Source: CAVVTR01 sp963751245
Lineage (GTDB): Bacteria > Acidobacteriota > Thermoanaerobaculia > Thermoanaerobaculales > Thermoanaerobaculaceae
Assembly (NCBI GenBank): GCA_963751245.1
Contig: CAVVTR010000005.1
Coordinates: 137,047-201,046, forward strand
Reading direction: 5' to 3'
Length of the DNA stretch: 64,000 nt
In this document: positions 10,430 through 18,709 of the stretch, in pieces
How the letters are laid out: each line of letters begins with the position of its first letter
Position numbering within the stretch: position 1 is the stretch's first letter
Program-made: the position numbers and the translations under genes
The notes under the pieces: model-generated
Told to the model about the DNA's origin: nothing
Databases searched by the model: none
Seen by the model: only the letters and a program-made list of their open reading frames with translations

Positions 10430-11014
10430 GTGCCTGAGGATGACTCCATCGTCCTGGAGCGGGTCCTGGCCGGGGACGAGGCCTCGTTCGCGGTGCTGGT
10501 GAGGCGTTACGAGGCCAAGCTGCGGGTCTACGTGGTCCAGATCGTCGGCAACGACGAGGAGGCCCGCGACCTGGTCCAGGAGACCTTCATCCGGGTGTGG
10601 AACAACCTCAACCAGTACGACCCGCGGTACCGGTTCTCCACGTGGCTGTTCCGCATCGCCCGCAACCTCGCCATCGACACCCTGCGGCGGCGGCGGCCGG
10701 TGGTCTCCCTGGAGATGGGACAGGACTCCGAGGGGCAGGACGTCTCCATGGACCCGGTGGACGCGCGGCGCGGCCCCCTGGGCGACCTCGAGAACCGCGA
10801 GCTGGCCCGGGCCCTGGCGCGGCACATCCAGGACCTCGCCCCGGCCTACCGCGAGCTCGTCGTGCTGCGCCACCTCGTGGGCCTGGCCTACAACGAGATC
10901 GCCGAGCTCAAGGGCATGCCCCTGGGCACGGTGAAGAACAAACTTTTCCGCGCCCACAGCGTATTGAGGGAAGCCCTGGGGGATTTCCTCGGGCAGGTGG
11001 GAGGTCACACGTGA
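10430..11014 (+). CDS. ECF-family RNA polymerase sigma factor
   Basis: 194 aa. Region 2 (about 15-85) carries DLVQETFIRVWNN and YRFSTWLFRIARNLAIDTLRRRR; region 4 (about 125-185) carries LPxxYRELVVLRHLxGLxYxEIAE-type sequence followed by GTVKNKLFRAHSVLRE. This is the normal two-domain ECF layout. GTG 10430 was chosen because the upstream in-frame extension to 10337 is not sigma-like and would run through the apparent promoter. The stop overlaps the start of the anti-sigma gene (GTGA), the classic coupled arrangement, so activity is probably held by the downstream membrane anti-sigma factor. Confidence 0.93.
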   Translation: MPEDDSIVLERVLAGDEASFAVLVRRYEAKLRVYVVQIVGNDEEARDLVQETFIRVWNNLNQYDPRYRFSTWLFRIARNLAIDTLRRRRPVVSLEMGQDSEGQDVSMDPVDARRGPLGDLENRELARALARHIQDLAPAYRELVVLRHLVGLAYNEIAELKGMPLGTVKNKLFRAHSVLREALGDFLGQVGGHT

Positions 11015-11529
11015 ACGGTTCCTGCGACGCTGTCAGGCGCTTTCTCGAGGGGCAGGGCGATGGCCCGGGCGTGGACGTTCACGCTCATCTCGAGCGCTGC
11101 GAGGCCTGCAGCGCGCACGCCCGTCTGCTCGAGGTCCTCGGCTCGTTGCCTCCCCGCGAGGCCGACGAGGCCGAGGTGGTGCGCATCATGGCCGCTCTCC
11201 CGCGGGCGCGGTGGCAGCTCCGCCGTGTGACCACCTGGGTGCCCGCCGCCGTCGGCGCCCTCCTGGCCGTCTTCGGCGTCGTCCTTCTGGGTGGCGTCCC
11301 GGCGGGCTCGTCGGTGGCCTCGCTTCCCTCCCTGGGTGGAGGCCTGTCGGCGTGGGGGTTCTCCTGGGTGCTCGACCTGCTCACCGCGGTTCGAAGTGGT
11401 ACCGACGCGGTCAGGGTCCTGCTCGCCGCCGGCGGCCTGTGGTTGGGCGTCACGCTGGCCCTCGCCGGTCTCGGCGGGGGGTGGCTGGTCGTCGCCCTCG
11501 CCCGCCGCCACGACGGGGAGCATCGTTGA
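11011..11529 (+). CDS. Zinc-binding anti-sigma factor, membrane anchored
   Basis: 172 aa. The N-terminal 50 residues contain HAHLERCEAC, the HxxxCxxC zinc-anti-sigma (ZAS) signature. A transmembrane segment follows at about 75-98 (VPAAVGALLAVFGVVLLGGV) and a second hydrophobic stretch near 135-162, ending in a basic tail. It should bind the ECF factor encoded just upstream and release it on an envelope or redox signal. Start GTG 11011 overlaps the sigma stop by 4 bp; the stop in turn overlaps the TTG of the next gene, so the three genes form one coupled operon. Confidence 0.85.
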   Translation: MNGSCDAVRRFLEGQGDGPGVDVHAHLERCEACSAHARLLEVLGSLPPREADEAEVVRIMAALPRARWQLRRVTTWVPAAVGALLAVFGVVLLGGVPAGSSVASLPSLGGGLSAWGFSWVLDLLTAVRSGTDAVRVLLAAGGLWLGVTLALAGLGGGWLVVALARRHDGEHR

Positions 11530-12332
11530 TCGCCCTGCTCCTGGTTGCCGCCCTGGCGGCGGCGCCGGCTCCGCGCCCGGGGGCCGACATCACCATCGAC
11601 CGGCCCACCCGCGGGCCCGTCGTCTCGGTGGCGGGCACCATCCACGTCATCTCCCTGGTGGAGGGTGACGTCGTGGCCCTCGGCGGCGACGTCGAGCTGG
11701 GACCCGATTGCAAGGTCGACGGCGACGTGGTCGCGGTGGGCGGGGCCATTACCGGGCCGGGACGGGTGAGCGGACGCGTTGTGAGCCTGGCGAGCCTGTC
11801 CGGTGTCGCCGGAGGTCGCGGGAGCACCGCGGCGCGCTGGGGGCTCGCCCTGGTCCGCGTGGGGGGGTGGATGCTCCTCGCCACCGTCGTCGTGCTGGTG
11901 GGACCCCGCGCCGTTCGCCACGCCGCGGGAGAGCTCGCGAGGCTCCCCTGGCGCGTGTCCCTGGTGGGTGTCGGGGCGCTGCTGGTGTGGACGGTGGTCA
12001 TGGCGGCGGTGATGCTCCTGGCCGGCGGGCCGCTGGGTGTGGTGCTCGTCCTCGGGGGCGTGGCGGCGTTCCTCCTCGCCAAGGTGGTGGGGGTGGCCGT
12101 CGTGGCGTGGCTCGGCGGCCGCTGGCTGGCCCGGGCCCTGCCTCCCGCGCTGCGTGGGGAAGTGCCCCGGACCGGCATCGCCATGGGCCTGCTGGCCATG
12201 ATCGGCTTCGTTCCCGCGCTGGGGGCGCCGCTGTGGGTCGTCGCCAACCTGGTCGGCATCGGTGCCGCCATCACCACGGTGGTGGCCCCGGACGCGCTGC
12301 GCGTCCTCTTCGTCCGCGCCGTCTCGCGTTGA
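11526..12332 (+). CDS. Bactofilin-like / polytopic membrane protein of the ECF operon
   Basis: 268 aa from a rare TTG start overlapping the anti-sigma stop (TTGA). A short hydrophobic N-terminus is followed by a Gly/Val/Asp periodic region (about 20-95; GDVVALGGDVELGP and GDVVAVGGAITGPG), which looks like the right-handed beta-helix turns of polymer-forming (bactofilin-like) domains. Four or more transmembrane helices follow to about 265. This combination is often found beside ECF sigma/anti-sigma pairs. It may be the effector or sensor of that envelope response; the function is unknown. The exact start is uncertain. Confidence 0.65.
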   Translation: MIALLLVAALAAAPAPRPGADITIDRPTRGPVVSVAGTIHVISLVEGDVVALGGDVELGPDCKVDGDVVAVGGAITGPGRVSGRVVSLASLSGVAGGRGSTAARWGLALVRVGGWMLLATVVVLVGPRAVRHAAGELARLPWRVSLVGVGALLVWTVVMAAVMLLAGGPLGVVLVLGGVAAFLLAKVVGVAVVAWLGGRWLARALPPALRGEVPRTGIAMGLLAMIGFVPALGAPLWVVANLVGIGAAITTVVAPDALRVLFVRAVSR

Positions 12333-12357
12333 CGCGGGGCCGGTCGGTTGCTATCCT
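12329..12357 (+). promoter_or_regulatory. Promoter of the yceD-rpmF-plsX-fabH operon
   Basis: TTGACG (12329-12334), exactly 17 bp, then TATCCT (12352-12357) preceded by TTGC, so also an extended -10 (TGC-TATCCT). The -35 overlaps the stop codon of the preceding membrane-protein gene. The predicted start near 12364 leaves a 20-nt leader containing GGAAGGGGG before GTG 12384. Confidence 0.7.
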
Positions 12358-12383
12358 TTCCGTTCCCCTGGAAGGGGGTAGGT

Positions 12384-12902
12384 GTGTCCCGGATAGCACT
12401 TGAGTACATCGAGACCGAGCCGGTCGCCTTCGACGAGCGGACGGTGTTGGACGCCGAGAGCCTCGGCGAGGACGTGGTGTCCGCGGACGAAGCGCACATC
12501 GCCGGCTCCGTGGAGCGCGCCGGCGAGGGGTACGTGGTCAGCGGCACGGTGACGGGCGGGGCGCAGCTGCGCTGCGCGCGCTGCCTGGATCCGTTCGCGT
12601 TCCGCTACGATGAGCCGTTCGAGGTGCGTCTCCTGCCCGTCGACAAGGCGCCGACCGAGGACGAGACGCGGCTTGCTCCGGGCCTGCTCGACGTGCGGTT
12701 CTACGGGGAGCCCGTCCTGGACCTCGCCGAGCTCGCCGCCGAGCAGTTCCTGCTGGCGGTGCCGATGAAGCCGCTGTGCAGCCAGACGTGTCGCGGGCTG
12801 TGCCCGCGCTGCGGAACCAACCTCAACCGGGGGAGCTGCTCGTGCCCCCCCGAGACGGACGATCGATGGGCGCCGCTCGAGGAGTGGCGCCCCAGCAACT
12901 GA
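12384..12902 (+). CDS. yceD: DUF177 / YceD-family protein
   Basis: 172 aa. It contains the family core CARCLDPF (about 66-73), a DLAELAAEQFLLAVPMKPLC stretch split by Leu/Ala, and a C-terminal four-cysteine knuckle (CRGLCPRCGTNLNRGSC). YceD proteins are encoded directly upstream of rpmF across bacteria and are tied to 23S rRNA / 50S maturation in some. The GTG start follows GGAAGGGGGTAGGT; 19 bp separate its stop from rpmF. The genomic place and the cysteine patterns make the call secure; the biochemical role is less so. Confidence 0.92.
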   Translation: MSRIALEYIETEPVAFDERTVLDAESLGEDVVSADEAHIAGSVERAGEGYVVSGTVTGGAQLRCARCLDPFAFRYDEPFEVRLLPVDKAPTEDETRLAPGLLDVRFYGEPVLDLAELAAEQFLLAVPMKPLCSQTCRGLCPRCGTNLNRGSCSCPPETDDRWAPLEEWRPSN

Positions 12903-12921
12903 AGCACCCTGGAGGACGTCC

Positions 12922-13107
12922 ATGCCTAACCCGAAACATCGCCATTCCAAGGCGCGCAGGGACCGGCGCCGGGCCAACGACGGCTTGGCCCAGCCGCCTC
13001 AGTCCCTGTGTCCCAGCTGCTTCGAGCCCAAGCTTCCGCATCGCGTGTGCCCGCACTGCGGGACCTACGAGGGCCGGCAGATCCTCGACGTGGAGGAGAT
13101 CTCCTGA
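12922..13107 (+). CDS. rpmF: 50S ribosomal protein L32 (zinc form)
   Basis: 61 aa. Starts MPNPKHRHSKARRDRRRA, the standard L32 N-terminus, and keeps all four zinc cysteines (CPSC near 31-34, CPHC near 44-47), so it is the Zn-dependent C+ paralogue. Typical L32 length is 56-62. It is preceded by GGAGGA and lies between yceD and plsX, the usual order. Confidence 0.97.
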   Translation: MPNPKHRHSKARRDRRRANDGLAQPPQSLCPSCFEPKLPHRVCPHCGTYEGRQILDVEEIS

Positions 13108-13135
13108 GCGGTCCGAGACCGTGGCACCCTCAGGT

Positions 13136-14155
13136 GTGACGACCGTTGCGCTGGACGCCATGGGAGGCGACCACGCCCCTGTGGCGACGGTGCAGGGCGC
13201 GGTGGACGCCGTGCGCGCGGGAGGCCTCCGCGTGCTCCTGGTAGGCCGCGAAGCGGAGCTCCGCAAAGAGCTCGCCCGTCTGCGGGACGTGCCCCGGGGC
13301 CTGGACATCGTCCATGCGCCCGAGGCCGTGGCCATGGACGACGCGCCCACGGCCCCGGTGCGGAACAAGCGGAACTCCTCCCTGGCCGTGGCGGCGCGCC
13401 TGGTCCGCGACGGCCAGGCCGGAGCCATGGTGACGGCGGGCAACACCGGCGCCGCCATGGTCGCCGCCAAGCTCACCCTGGGGATGATCGAGGGGGTGGA
13501 CCGTCCCGCCCTGGCCACACCGGTGCCCGGCCTCGACAGCCAGACGCTGCTCCTGGACGTGGGCGCCAACGTGGACTGCAAGCCCCACCATCTGGTGCAG
13601 TTCGCGGTGATGGGCTCGTTCTACTGCCGCTCGGTCCTGGGCGTGTCCAATCCCCGTGTCGGTCTCCTCTCCGTGGGCGAGGAGGAGGGCAAGGGGGACC
13701 GGCTCACCCAGGAGACGTACCGCCTCCTCGGCGAGGCCGGCCTCAACTTCGTGGGCAACGTCGAGGGGCGCGACATCTACGTGGGCAGCGTCGACGTGGT
13801 GGTGTGCGACGGCTTTGTCGGCAACGTGGTCCTGAAGGTGTCCGAGGGGCTCGGAGAGATGGTCTTCTCGCTGCTCAAGCGGGAGGCGCGGCGGCGGCCG
13901 CTGTCGGCCGCGGGCTTCCTCCTCGCCAAGGGCGCCTTCGCCGGATTCAGGAAGCAGATCGACTACGCCGAGTACGGCGGCGCGCCGCTGCTCGGTGTGC
14001 GGGGCGTGTGCCTCGTGGGCCACGGGCGCTCCAACCCGAGGGCGATCGCCACCGCCCTGCGCGTGGCGACCTCGTACGCCTCGCGGGGGGTCATTGCCCA
14101 CATCGAAGAGAGAGTCGCCGAGCTGCGCGCCCGGCGTGAGGCCATGGGGGGTTAA
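13136..14155 (+). CDS. plsX: Phosphate acyltransferase PlsX
   Basis: 339 aa. Makes acyl-phosphate from acyl-ACP for phosphatidic acid synthesis. Signatures: VALDAMGGDHAP at the N-terminus, KRNSSLAVAARLV, AGNTGAAMVAAK, LLDVGANVDCKP, GLLSVGEEEGKG and NFVGNVEGRD. GTG 13136 places the conserved VALDAMGGD four residues in; an in-frame GTG at 13121 would add five residues. The stop lies 1 bp before the fabH start. PlsX links the ribosomal-protein/YceD unit to the fatty-acid genes. Confidence 0.96.
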   Translation: MTTVALDAMGGDHAPVATVQGAVDAVRAGGLRVLLVGREAELRKELARLRDVPRGLDIVHAPEAVAMDDAPTAPVRNKRNSSLAVAARLVRDGQAGAMVTAGNTGAAMVAAKLTLGMIEGVDRPALATPVPGLDSQTLLLDVGANVDCKPHHLVQFAVMGSFYCRSVLGVSNPRVGLLSVGEEEGKGDRLTQETYRLLGEAGLNFVGNVEGRDIYVGSVDVVVCDGFVGNVVLKVSEGLGEMVFSLLKREARRRPLSAAGFLLAKGAFAGFRKQIDYAEYGGAPLLGVRGVCLVGHGRSNPRAIATALRVATSYASRGVIAHIEERVAELRARREAMGG

Positions 14156-14156
14156 C

Positions 14157-15155
14157 GTGCGCGACAGCCTTTCCCGTACCGCCCGGATCGTGGGGCTGGG
14201 TACCGCCCTGCCGGAGCGCGTACTGACGAATCAGGACTTCGAACGGATGGTCGAGACCAGCGACGAGTGGATCGTCACGCGCACCGGCATGAAGGAGCGC
14301 CACGTGGTCAGCGAGGGGGAGAGCGTTGCGACGTTGTGCGTCGAGGCGGGCCGGAAGGCCCTCGCCGACGCCGGTGTGGCGCCCGAGGACCTCGACCTCC
14401 TCATCGTGGCCACCGCGACGCCGGAGCAGCCCATTCCCGCCACCGCCGCCATCGTCCAGCCGATGCTGGGCGTGAAGAACGCCGTCTGCTTCGATATCGG
14501 CGCCGCCTGCTCGGGGTTCCTCTACGCCCTCAACGTGGCCCGCCAGTTCATCGCCAACGGTCAGGCCGCCACGGCCATGGTCATCGGCGCCGAGACGTTG
14601 AGCCGCTACGTGGACTACACCGACCGGGGCACCTGCGTGCTGTTCGGCGACGGCGCCGGCGCTGCGGTTCTCAAGCCCGCCGAGGCCGGCGAGGGCGTGC
14701 TGCGCTGTGCGTGGCACACGGACGGCACCTACGTGGACTTCATCCAGATGCCCGGCGGCGGCAGCAAGTACCCGCCCAACGTCAAGGAGTACATCGACGA
14801 GCGGCTGCCCTTCATCAAGATGCGGGGCAACGAGACCTTCAAGATCGCGGTCCGCTCGCTCACCGACGTGTGCCAGGAGGTGCTGCAGGGCGCCGGCGTG
14901 GACATCGAGGCCGTGGATCTGTTCGTGCCGCACCAGGCGAACCGCCGCATCATCGACGCGGTGGGGGACCGCCTGGGGCTGGCTGCCGACAAGGTCTACA
15001 TCAACCTCGAGCGGGTCGGGAACACCTCTGCGGCCTCGATCCCGCTGGCCCTGGGCGACGCCGTGGCGGAGGGCGTGCTCAAGCGCGGAGATCTCGTGCT
15101 CACGGCCGCCTTCGGCGGCGGGCTCACCTGGGCCGCCGCCCTGCTGCGCTGGTAG
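14157..15155 (+). CDS. fabH: 3-oxoacyl-ACP synthase III
   Basis: 332 aa. Initiates fatty-acid elongation by condensing an acyl-CoA primer with malonyl-ACP. The catalytic triad is visible: Cys118 in DIGAACSGF, His259 in PHQANRR, Asn289 in ERVGNTSAAS. LFGDGAGAAVL is also typical. GTG 14157 starts 1 bp after the plsX stop and uses the GGGGGG within the plsX end as ribosome site. Whether the primer is acetyl-CoA or a branched acyl-CoA cannot be read from the sequence. Confidence 0.96.
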   Translation: MRDSLSRTARIVGLGTALPERVLTNQDFERMVETSDEWIVTRTGMKERHVVSEGESVATLCVEAGRKALADAGVAPEDLDLLIVATATPEQPIPATAAIVQPMLGVKNAVCFDIGAACSGFLYALNVARQFIANGQAATAMVIGAETLSRYVDYTDRGTCVLFGDGAGAAVLKPAEAGEGVLRCAWHTDGTYVDFIQMPGGGSKYPPNVKEYIDERLPFIKMRGNETFKIAVRSLTDVCQEVLQGAGVDIEAVDLFVPHQANRRIIDAVGDRLGLAADKVYINLERVGNTSAASIPLALGDAVAEGVLKRGDLVLTAAFGGGLTWAAALLRW

Positions 15156-15179
15156 CCGCCGTCCGGCGGCGCCCGCGGG

Positions 15180-15208
15180 GCTCCCTGCCGCGGACGCATC
15201 ACTATACT
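15180..15208 (+). promoter_or_regulatory. Possible promoter before the acyl-CoA dehydrogenase
   Basis: TATACT at 15203-15208 is a strong -10 in an otherwise GC-rich 93-bp gap, but no convincing -35 stands 16-18 bp upstream. A GGAGGAC ribosome site follows before GTG 15249. It may give the dehydrogenase and fabD extra, fabH-independent expression. Confidence 0.4.
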
Positions 15209-15248
15209 GAGCGGGCTGAACGCTGAAGGAGCTACTGGAGGACGGGCC

Positions 15249-16412
15249 GTGGAGTATTTCCTGACCGAGACGCAACGGGAGATCGTCAAGCTGGCGAGGC
15301 AGATCGCCGAGGGCGAGGTGGTGCCCATCCGCGCCAAGCTGGACCGGGAGGAGATCTTCCCCCGGGACGTGCTGAAGACGATGTCGGAGGCCGGCCTGAC
15401 GTCGGTGTTCATTCCCGAGGAGCACGGCGGCCTGGGCGGCGGCATGGTGGAGCTCTCGCTGGTCACCGAGGAGCTCTCGCGAGTCGAGCTGGGCGTGTCG
15501 ACCTCCTACGGGGCCATCGCCCTGGGCACGCTGCCGGTGCTGCTCGGCGGCGACGACGACCTCAAGCGGCGGGTGCTCCCCAGGGTGGCCTCGGGCGAGT
15601 GGATCGCCGCGTTCTGCCTCACCGAGGCCGAGGCCGGCTCCGACGCCTTCGCCATGCGGACCCGGGCGCTGCGTGACGGGGACGGCTACGTCATCAACGG
15701 CACCAAGCAGTGGATCACCAACGGCGGCGAGGCGGACTTCTACACCGTCATCGCCATGACCGACCCGTCCCGCGGCGGGCGCGGCGCCAGCGCCTTCTTC
15801 GTCGAGGCCGGCACGCCGGGGCTGTCGTTCGGGAAGCGCGAGGACAAGCTGGGCATCCGCTCCTCCGCCACCCGGGAGGTGGTGTTCGACGGCGTCAGGG
15901 TGCCGGCGAGCCACCGCATCGGGCGCGAAGGGATGGGGTTCCTCCTCACCATGCGCACCCTCGAGAGGGCGCGCGTGGCCGTGGGCGCCCAGGGGGTCGG
16001 GGTCGCCGCGGGTGCCCTCGACGCCGCCGTCCGCTACGCCAACGAGCGCAAGCAGTTCGGACGTCCCATCGCGGCGTTCCAGGCGGTGGGGCACATGCTG
16101 GCGGACATGGCGCTTCGCGTGGAGATGGCGCGGGCGCTGGTCTACTCCGTGGCCCGCATGATCGACGGCGGCGCGGGTGACTTCGCCATGGAGTCCTCCA
16201 TGGCCAAGGTCGCCGGCTCCGACGCCGCCATGGCGGTCACCGTGGACGCGGTCCAGGTGTTCGGGGGCTACGGCTACATGCGCGACTACCCCGTGGAGAA
16301 GATGCTGCGGGACGCCAAGATCCTGCAGATCTACGAGGGCACCAACCAGATCCAGAAGAACGAGATCGCCCAGGCGCTCATCAAGCGGGCGGCGCAGCGG
16401 TCGCAGGCGTAG
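15249..16412 (+). CDS. Acyl-CoA dehydrogenase (short/medium/butyryl class)
   Basis: 387 aa, standard length. FAD-dependent alpha,beta-desaturation of acyl-CoA. Signatures: AFCLTEAEAGSDA and ITNGGEADFYTV flavin-binding blocks, ERKQFGRPIAAFQ, QVFGGYGYMRDYP, and the catalytic base Glu363 in IYEGTNQIQ, the position used by short- and medium-chain enzymes. It sits between fabH and fabD in the biosynthetic cluster, an unexpected place for a beta-oxidation type enzyme. It may serve branched-chain or acetate/fatty-acid catabolism, or supply unsaturated or primer acyl groups; the last is speculation. Confidence 0.93.
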   Translation: MEYFLTETQREIVKLARQIAEGEVVPIRAKLDREEIFPRDVLKTMSEAGLTSVFIPEEHGGLGGGMVELSLVTEELSRVELGVSTSYGAIALGTLPVLLGGDDDLKRRVLPRVASGEWIAAFCLTEAEAGSDAFAMRTRALRDGDGYVINGTKQWITNGGEADFYTVIAMTDPSRGGRGASAFFVEAGTPGLSFGKREDKLGIRSSATREVVFDGVRVPASHRIGREGMGFLLTMRTLERARVAVGAQGVGVAAGALDAAVRYANERKQFGRPIAAFQAVGHMLADMALRVEMARALVYSVARMIDGGAGDFAMESSMAKVAGSDAAMAVTVDAVQVFGGYGYMRDYPVEKMLRDAKILQIYEGTNQIQKNEIAQALIKRAAQRSQA

Positions 16413-16420
16413 GGGGCACC

Positions 16421-17350
16421 ATGGGCGCGACAGCGTTCGTCTTCCCCGGCCAGGGCAGCCAGGCCGCTGGCATGGGTCGCGACCTCGCCGGAGCGTTCCC
16501 GGAAGCGCGGGAGGTCTTCGAGCGGGCCGACGCCGCCCTGGGCGAGCCCCTCTCCCGGCTCTGCTTCGAGGGCCCCGAGGAGGACCTCCGCCTCACCGCC
16601 AACACCCAGCCCGCCATCCTCACCGTCTCCCTGGCCGCCTGGGCCGTGCTGTCGGCGCGGGGCATCGTCCCCGGCGGCGTGGCGGGGCATTCCCTCGGCG
16701 AGTACTCGGCCGTGGGCGCGGCCGGCGGCCTCGACGTGGAGGACCTTGTCCGCACCGTCCGCCGCCGCGGGCAGCTCATGCAGGAAGCGGTGCCGGTCGG
16801 AGTGGGAGCCATGGCCGCCGTGCTCGGACCGTCCCGGGAGGCGGTCACCGCCGCATGCGAGGCGGCCTCGCAGGGTGGCGAGGTTGTCGTGGCCGCAAAC
16901 TTCAACGCGCCGGAGCAGACCGTCATCGCCGGCCACGCCGGCGCCGTCGCCGCCGCGTCCGAGGCGCTCGCCGCAGCGGGGGCGAAGCGGGTCGTGCCGC
17001 TGCCGGTCTCCGCCCCCTTCCACTCGCCGCTCATGGCGCCGGCCCGGGAGGGCCTCGCGCCGGTCCTCGAGGGGCTGCCCTTCACCGCTCTGGGGTGTCC
17101 CCTGTACAACAACGTGGACGCGGCCGCCGTGCGCGACGCGGCTGCCGTCCGCGACGGGCTGGTCCGCCAGGTGGACGCCCCCGTGCGGTGGGTGGAGGTC
17201 GTCCAGCGCATGGTGGCGGACGGCTTCGACACCTTCGTCGAGGTGGGCCCGGGCACCGTCCTGTCGGGTACCATCCGGCGTATCGCGCGGGGCGTCACGA
17301 CGTTGCAGGCCGGCACCGCCGAGCAGGTCGCGGCGCTGGTGGCACGCTAG
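16421..17350 (+). CDS. fabD: Malonyl-CoA:ACP transacylase
   Basis: 309 aa. Transfers malonyl from CoA to ACP. FPGQGSQ at 8-14, the nucleophile Ser91 in GHSLGEYSA, the conserved Arg in the following helix region, and the catalytic His201 in VSAPFHSPLM. Starts 8 bp after the dehydrogenase stop. Full length and intact. Confidence 0.96.
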   Translation: MGATAFVFPGQGSQAAGMGRDLAGAFPEAREVFERADAALGEPLSRLCFEGPEEDLRLTANTQPAILTVSLAAWAVLSARGIVPGGVAGHSLGEYSAVGAAGGLDVEDLVRTVRRRGQLMQEAVPVGVGAMAAVLGPSREAVTAACEAASQGGEVVVAANFNAPEQTVIAGHAGAVAAASEALAAAGAKRVVPLPVSAPFHSPLMAPAREGLAPVLEGLPFTALGCPLYNNVDAAAVRDAAAVRDGLVRQVDAPVRWVEVVQRMVADGFDTFVEVGPGTVLSGTIRRIARGVTTLQAGTAEQVAALVAR

Positions 17351-17543
17351 GAGGGTGTTGCGCAGAGCGACGAAAGCGGGGGTTGCGATGGCGCCATCTG
17401 GCAAGAAGCGCGGGGGAAACGCCCGCAGGCGTAGTTGAAACCTACGTCGAGGTCGTTCCCCGAAGCGCGCCGCCGCCAGACGGATGCCAGCGCAAGCCGC
17501 AGCCGGAGCCTCTGTGCAACGGCCTCCTAGAAGAGGAGGGACC

Positions 17544-18290
17544 ATGGCTGGAACGCTCGAGGGCAAGGTCGCGCTGGTCACCGGGGCGAGTCAGGGCATC
17601 GGAGCCGCCTGCGCCTCCGTCCTGGCGCGCGAGGGTGCGGTGGTGGTGTGCACCTCCCGGCGGGAGGGCGTGGTGAGGCAGGTGGCCGACGGCATCATCG
17701 CCGCCGGCGGGCGCGCCGAGGCGCGGGCGCTGGATGTCACGGATCCCGCCGCGGCCGAGGCCGTGGTCACGGCGGCCGCCCGGGAGCTCGGCGGTCTCCA
17801 CGTCGTGGTCAACAACGCGGGGATCACCGACGACCAGCTCCTCATCCGCATGAAGCCGGAGTCGTGGCGCCGCGTCATGGCCACGAACCTCGACGGCGTG
17901 TACCACGTCAGCGCGCCGGCGGCGAGGGTGATGCTGCGCCAGCGCTGGGGACGCATCATCAACATCTCGTCGGTGGTGGGGCTCATGGGCAACCCGGGCC
18001 AGGCGAACTACGCGGCGGCCAAGGCGGGCATCATCGGCTTCACCAAGGCGCTGGCGCGGGAGCTCGGCAGCCGCAGCATCACCGTCAACGCCGTGGCGCC
18101 GGGGTACATCGTCACCGAGATGACCGACAAGCTCACGGACGAGCAGCGGGCGGCGCTGATGGCGTCCCTCGCCATCCCGCGCCTCGGCACCGTCGACGAC
18201 GTGGCCGAGGCGGTGGCGTTTCTGGCCGGGCCAGGCGGGGACTACATCACCGGCGAGGTGCTCAACGTCTCCGGTGGCTTGTACATGTAA
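17544..18290 (+). CDS. fabG: 3-oxoacyl-ACP reductase FabG
   Basis: 248 aa short-chain dehydrogenase. NADPH motif TGASQGIG (13-20), NNAG (90-93), catalytic Ser143 region (NISSVVG), Tyr156 and Lys160 (NYAAAKAG), and the FabG-typical C-terminus ITGEVLNVSGGLYM. GAGGAGGG precedes the ATG. A 193-bp gap separates it from fabD; that gap holds only a 16-codon basic frame (17388-17438) I cannot support as a gene. No acpP or fabF follows, unlike the usual cluster. Confidence 0.95.
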   Translation: MAGTLEGKVALVTGASQGIGAACASVLAREGAVVVCTSRREGVVRQVADGIIAAGGRAEARALDVTDPAAAEAVVTAAARELGGLHVVVNNAGITDDQLLIRMKPESWRRVMATNLDGVYHVSAPAARVMLRQRWGRIINISSVVGLMGNPGQANYAAAKAGIIGFTKALARELGSRSITVNAVAPGYIVTEMTDKLTDEQRAALMASLAIPRLGTVDDVAEAVAFLAGPGGDYITGEVLNVSGGLYM

Positions 18291-18672
18291 CCGCGGGCTC
18301 CGGCCCGGTGGGACATCAGGCCGCTTCTCGCCGGCCGCCCCGCCCCCCGCGAGGAGGAAGGGTGCGGCTCCGTGGTCTTGCAGGTCCCGCCGCGCCGCAT
18401 CCCCCGAACCACTGCACGCGTGGCCGTGGCGACCCCGCACCACCGGAATGGGTCGCGGGCTTCAGCCCGCGGGGCGGGAGGGGGAACGAGGCCGTAGGCC
18501 AGCGGGCTGCATCTCGCGTTGGCCAGGCACCCGCCGCCGTCGGCGAAGAACGGCCCGGACACACCGCGGCGCCGCGTGAGCGGCGCCGGGTGCAAGAAGG
18601 AGGAGGAGTAACAGACTCACCCCGTAGTACGAACCGGCCGGCCAAGATGTTTAGTGGCTCCTGACCAGCGAC
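18291..18672 (+). other. Spacer after fabG with a REP-like hairpin
   Basis: About 380 bp without a believable gene; in particular acpP, the usual neighbour, is not here. At 18455-18486 a perfect GCGGGC-TTCA-GCCCGC hairpin is followed by GGGGCGGGAGGGGG, the same design as elements at 37274 and 57214. A GAAGGAGGAGGAG tract near 18597 is not followed by a coding frame of any length. Confidence 0.55.
18455..18486 (+). repeat. REP-like palindromic element, copy A
   Basis: GCGGGC TTCA GCCCGC (18455-18470) immediately followed by GGGGCGGGAGGGGG. The same hairpin-plus-G-tract plan occurs at 37274-37304 and 57214-57240 with different stem bases. Confidence 0.6.
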
Positions 18673-18701
18673 TTGGCAGGGGCCTGATCGCGTGCTACCG
18701 T
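18673..18701 (+). promoter_or_regulatory. Leaderless promoter of mutM
   Basis: TTGGCA (18673-18678), a 17-bp spacer and the extended -10 TGC-TACCGT (18696-18701). Only 8 nt separate the -10 from the GTG at 18710, so the transcript should start at the initiation codon. No Shine-Dalgarno sequence is present, which agrees. Confidence 0.65.
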
Positions 18702-18709
18702 GGCCGGCC

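Noticed and set aside
17388..17438. 16-codon basic frame between fabD and fabG
   Set aside because: Too short to support, and no conserved counterpart known; not acpP.
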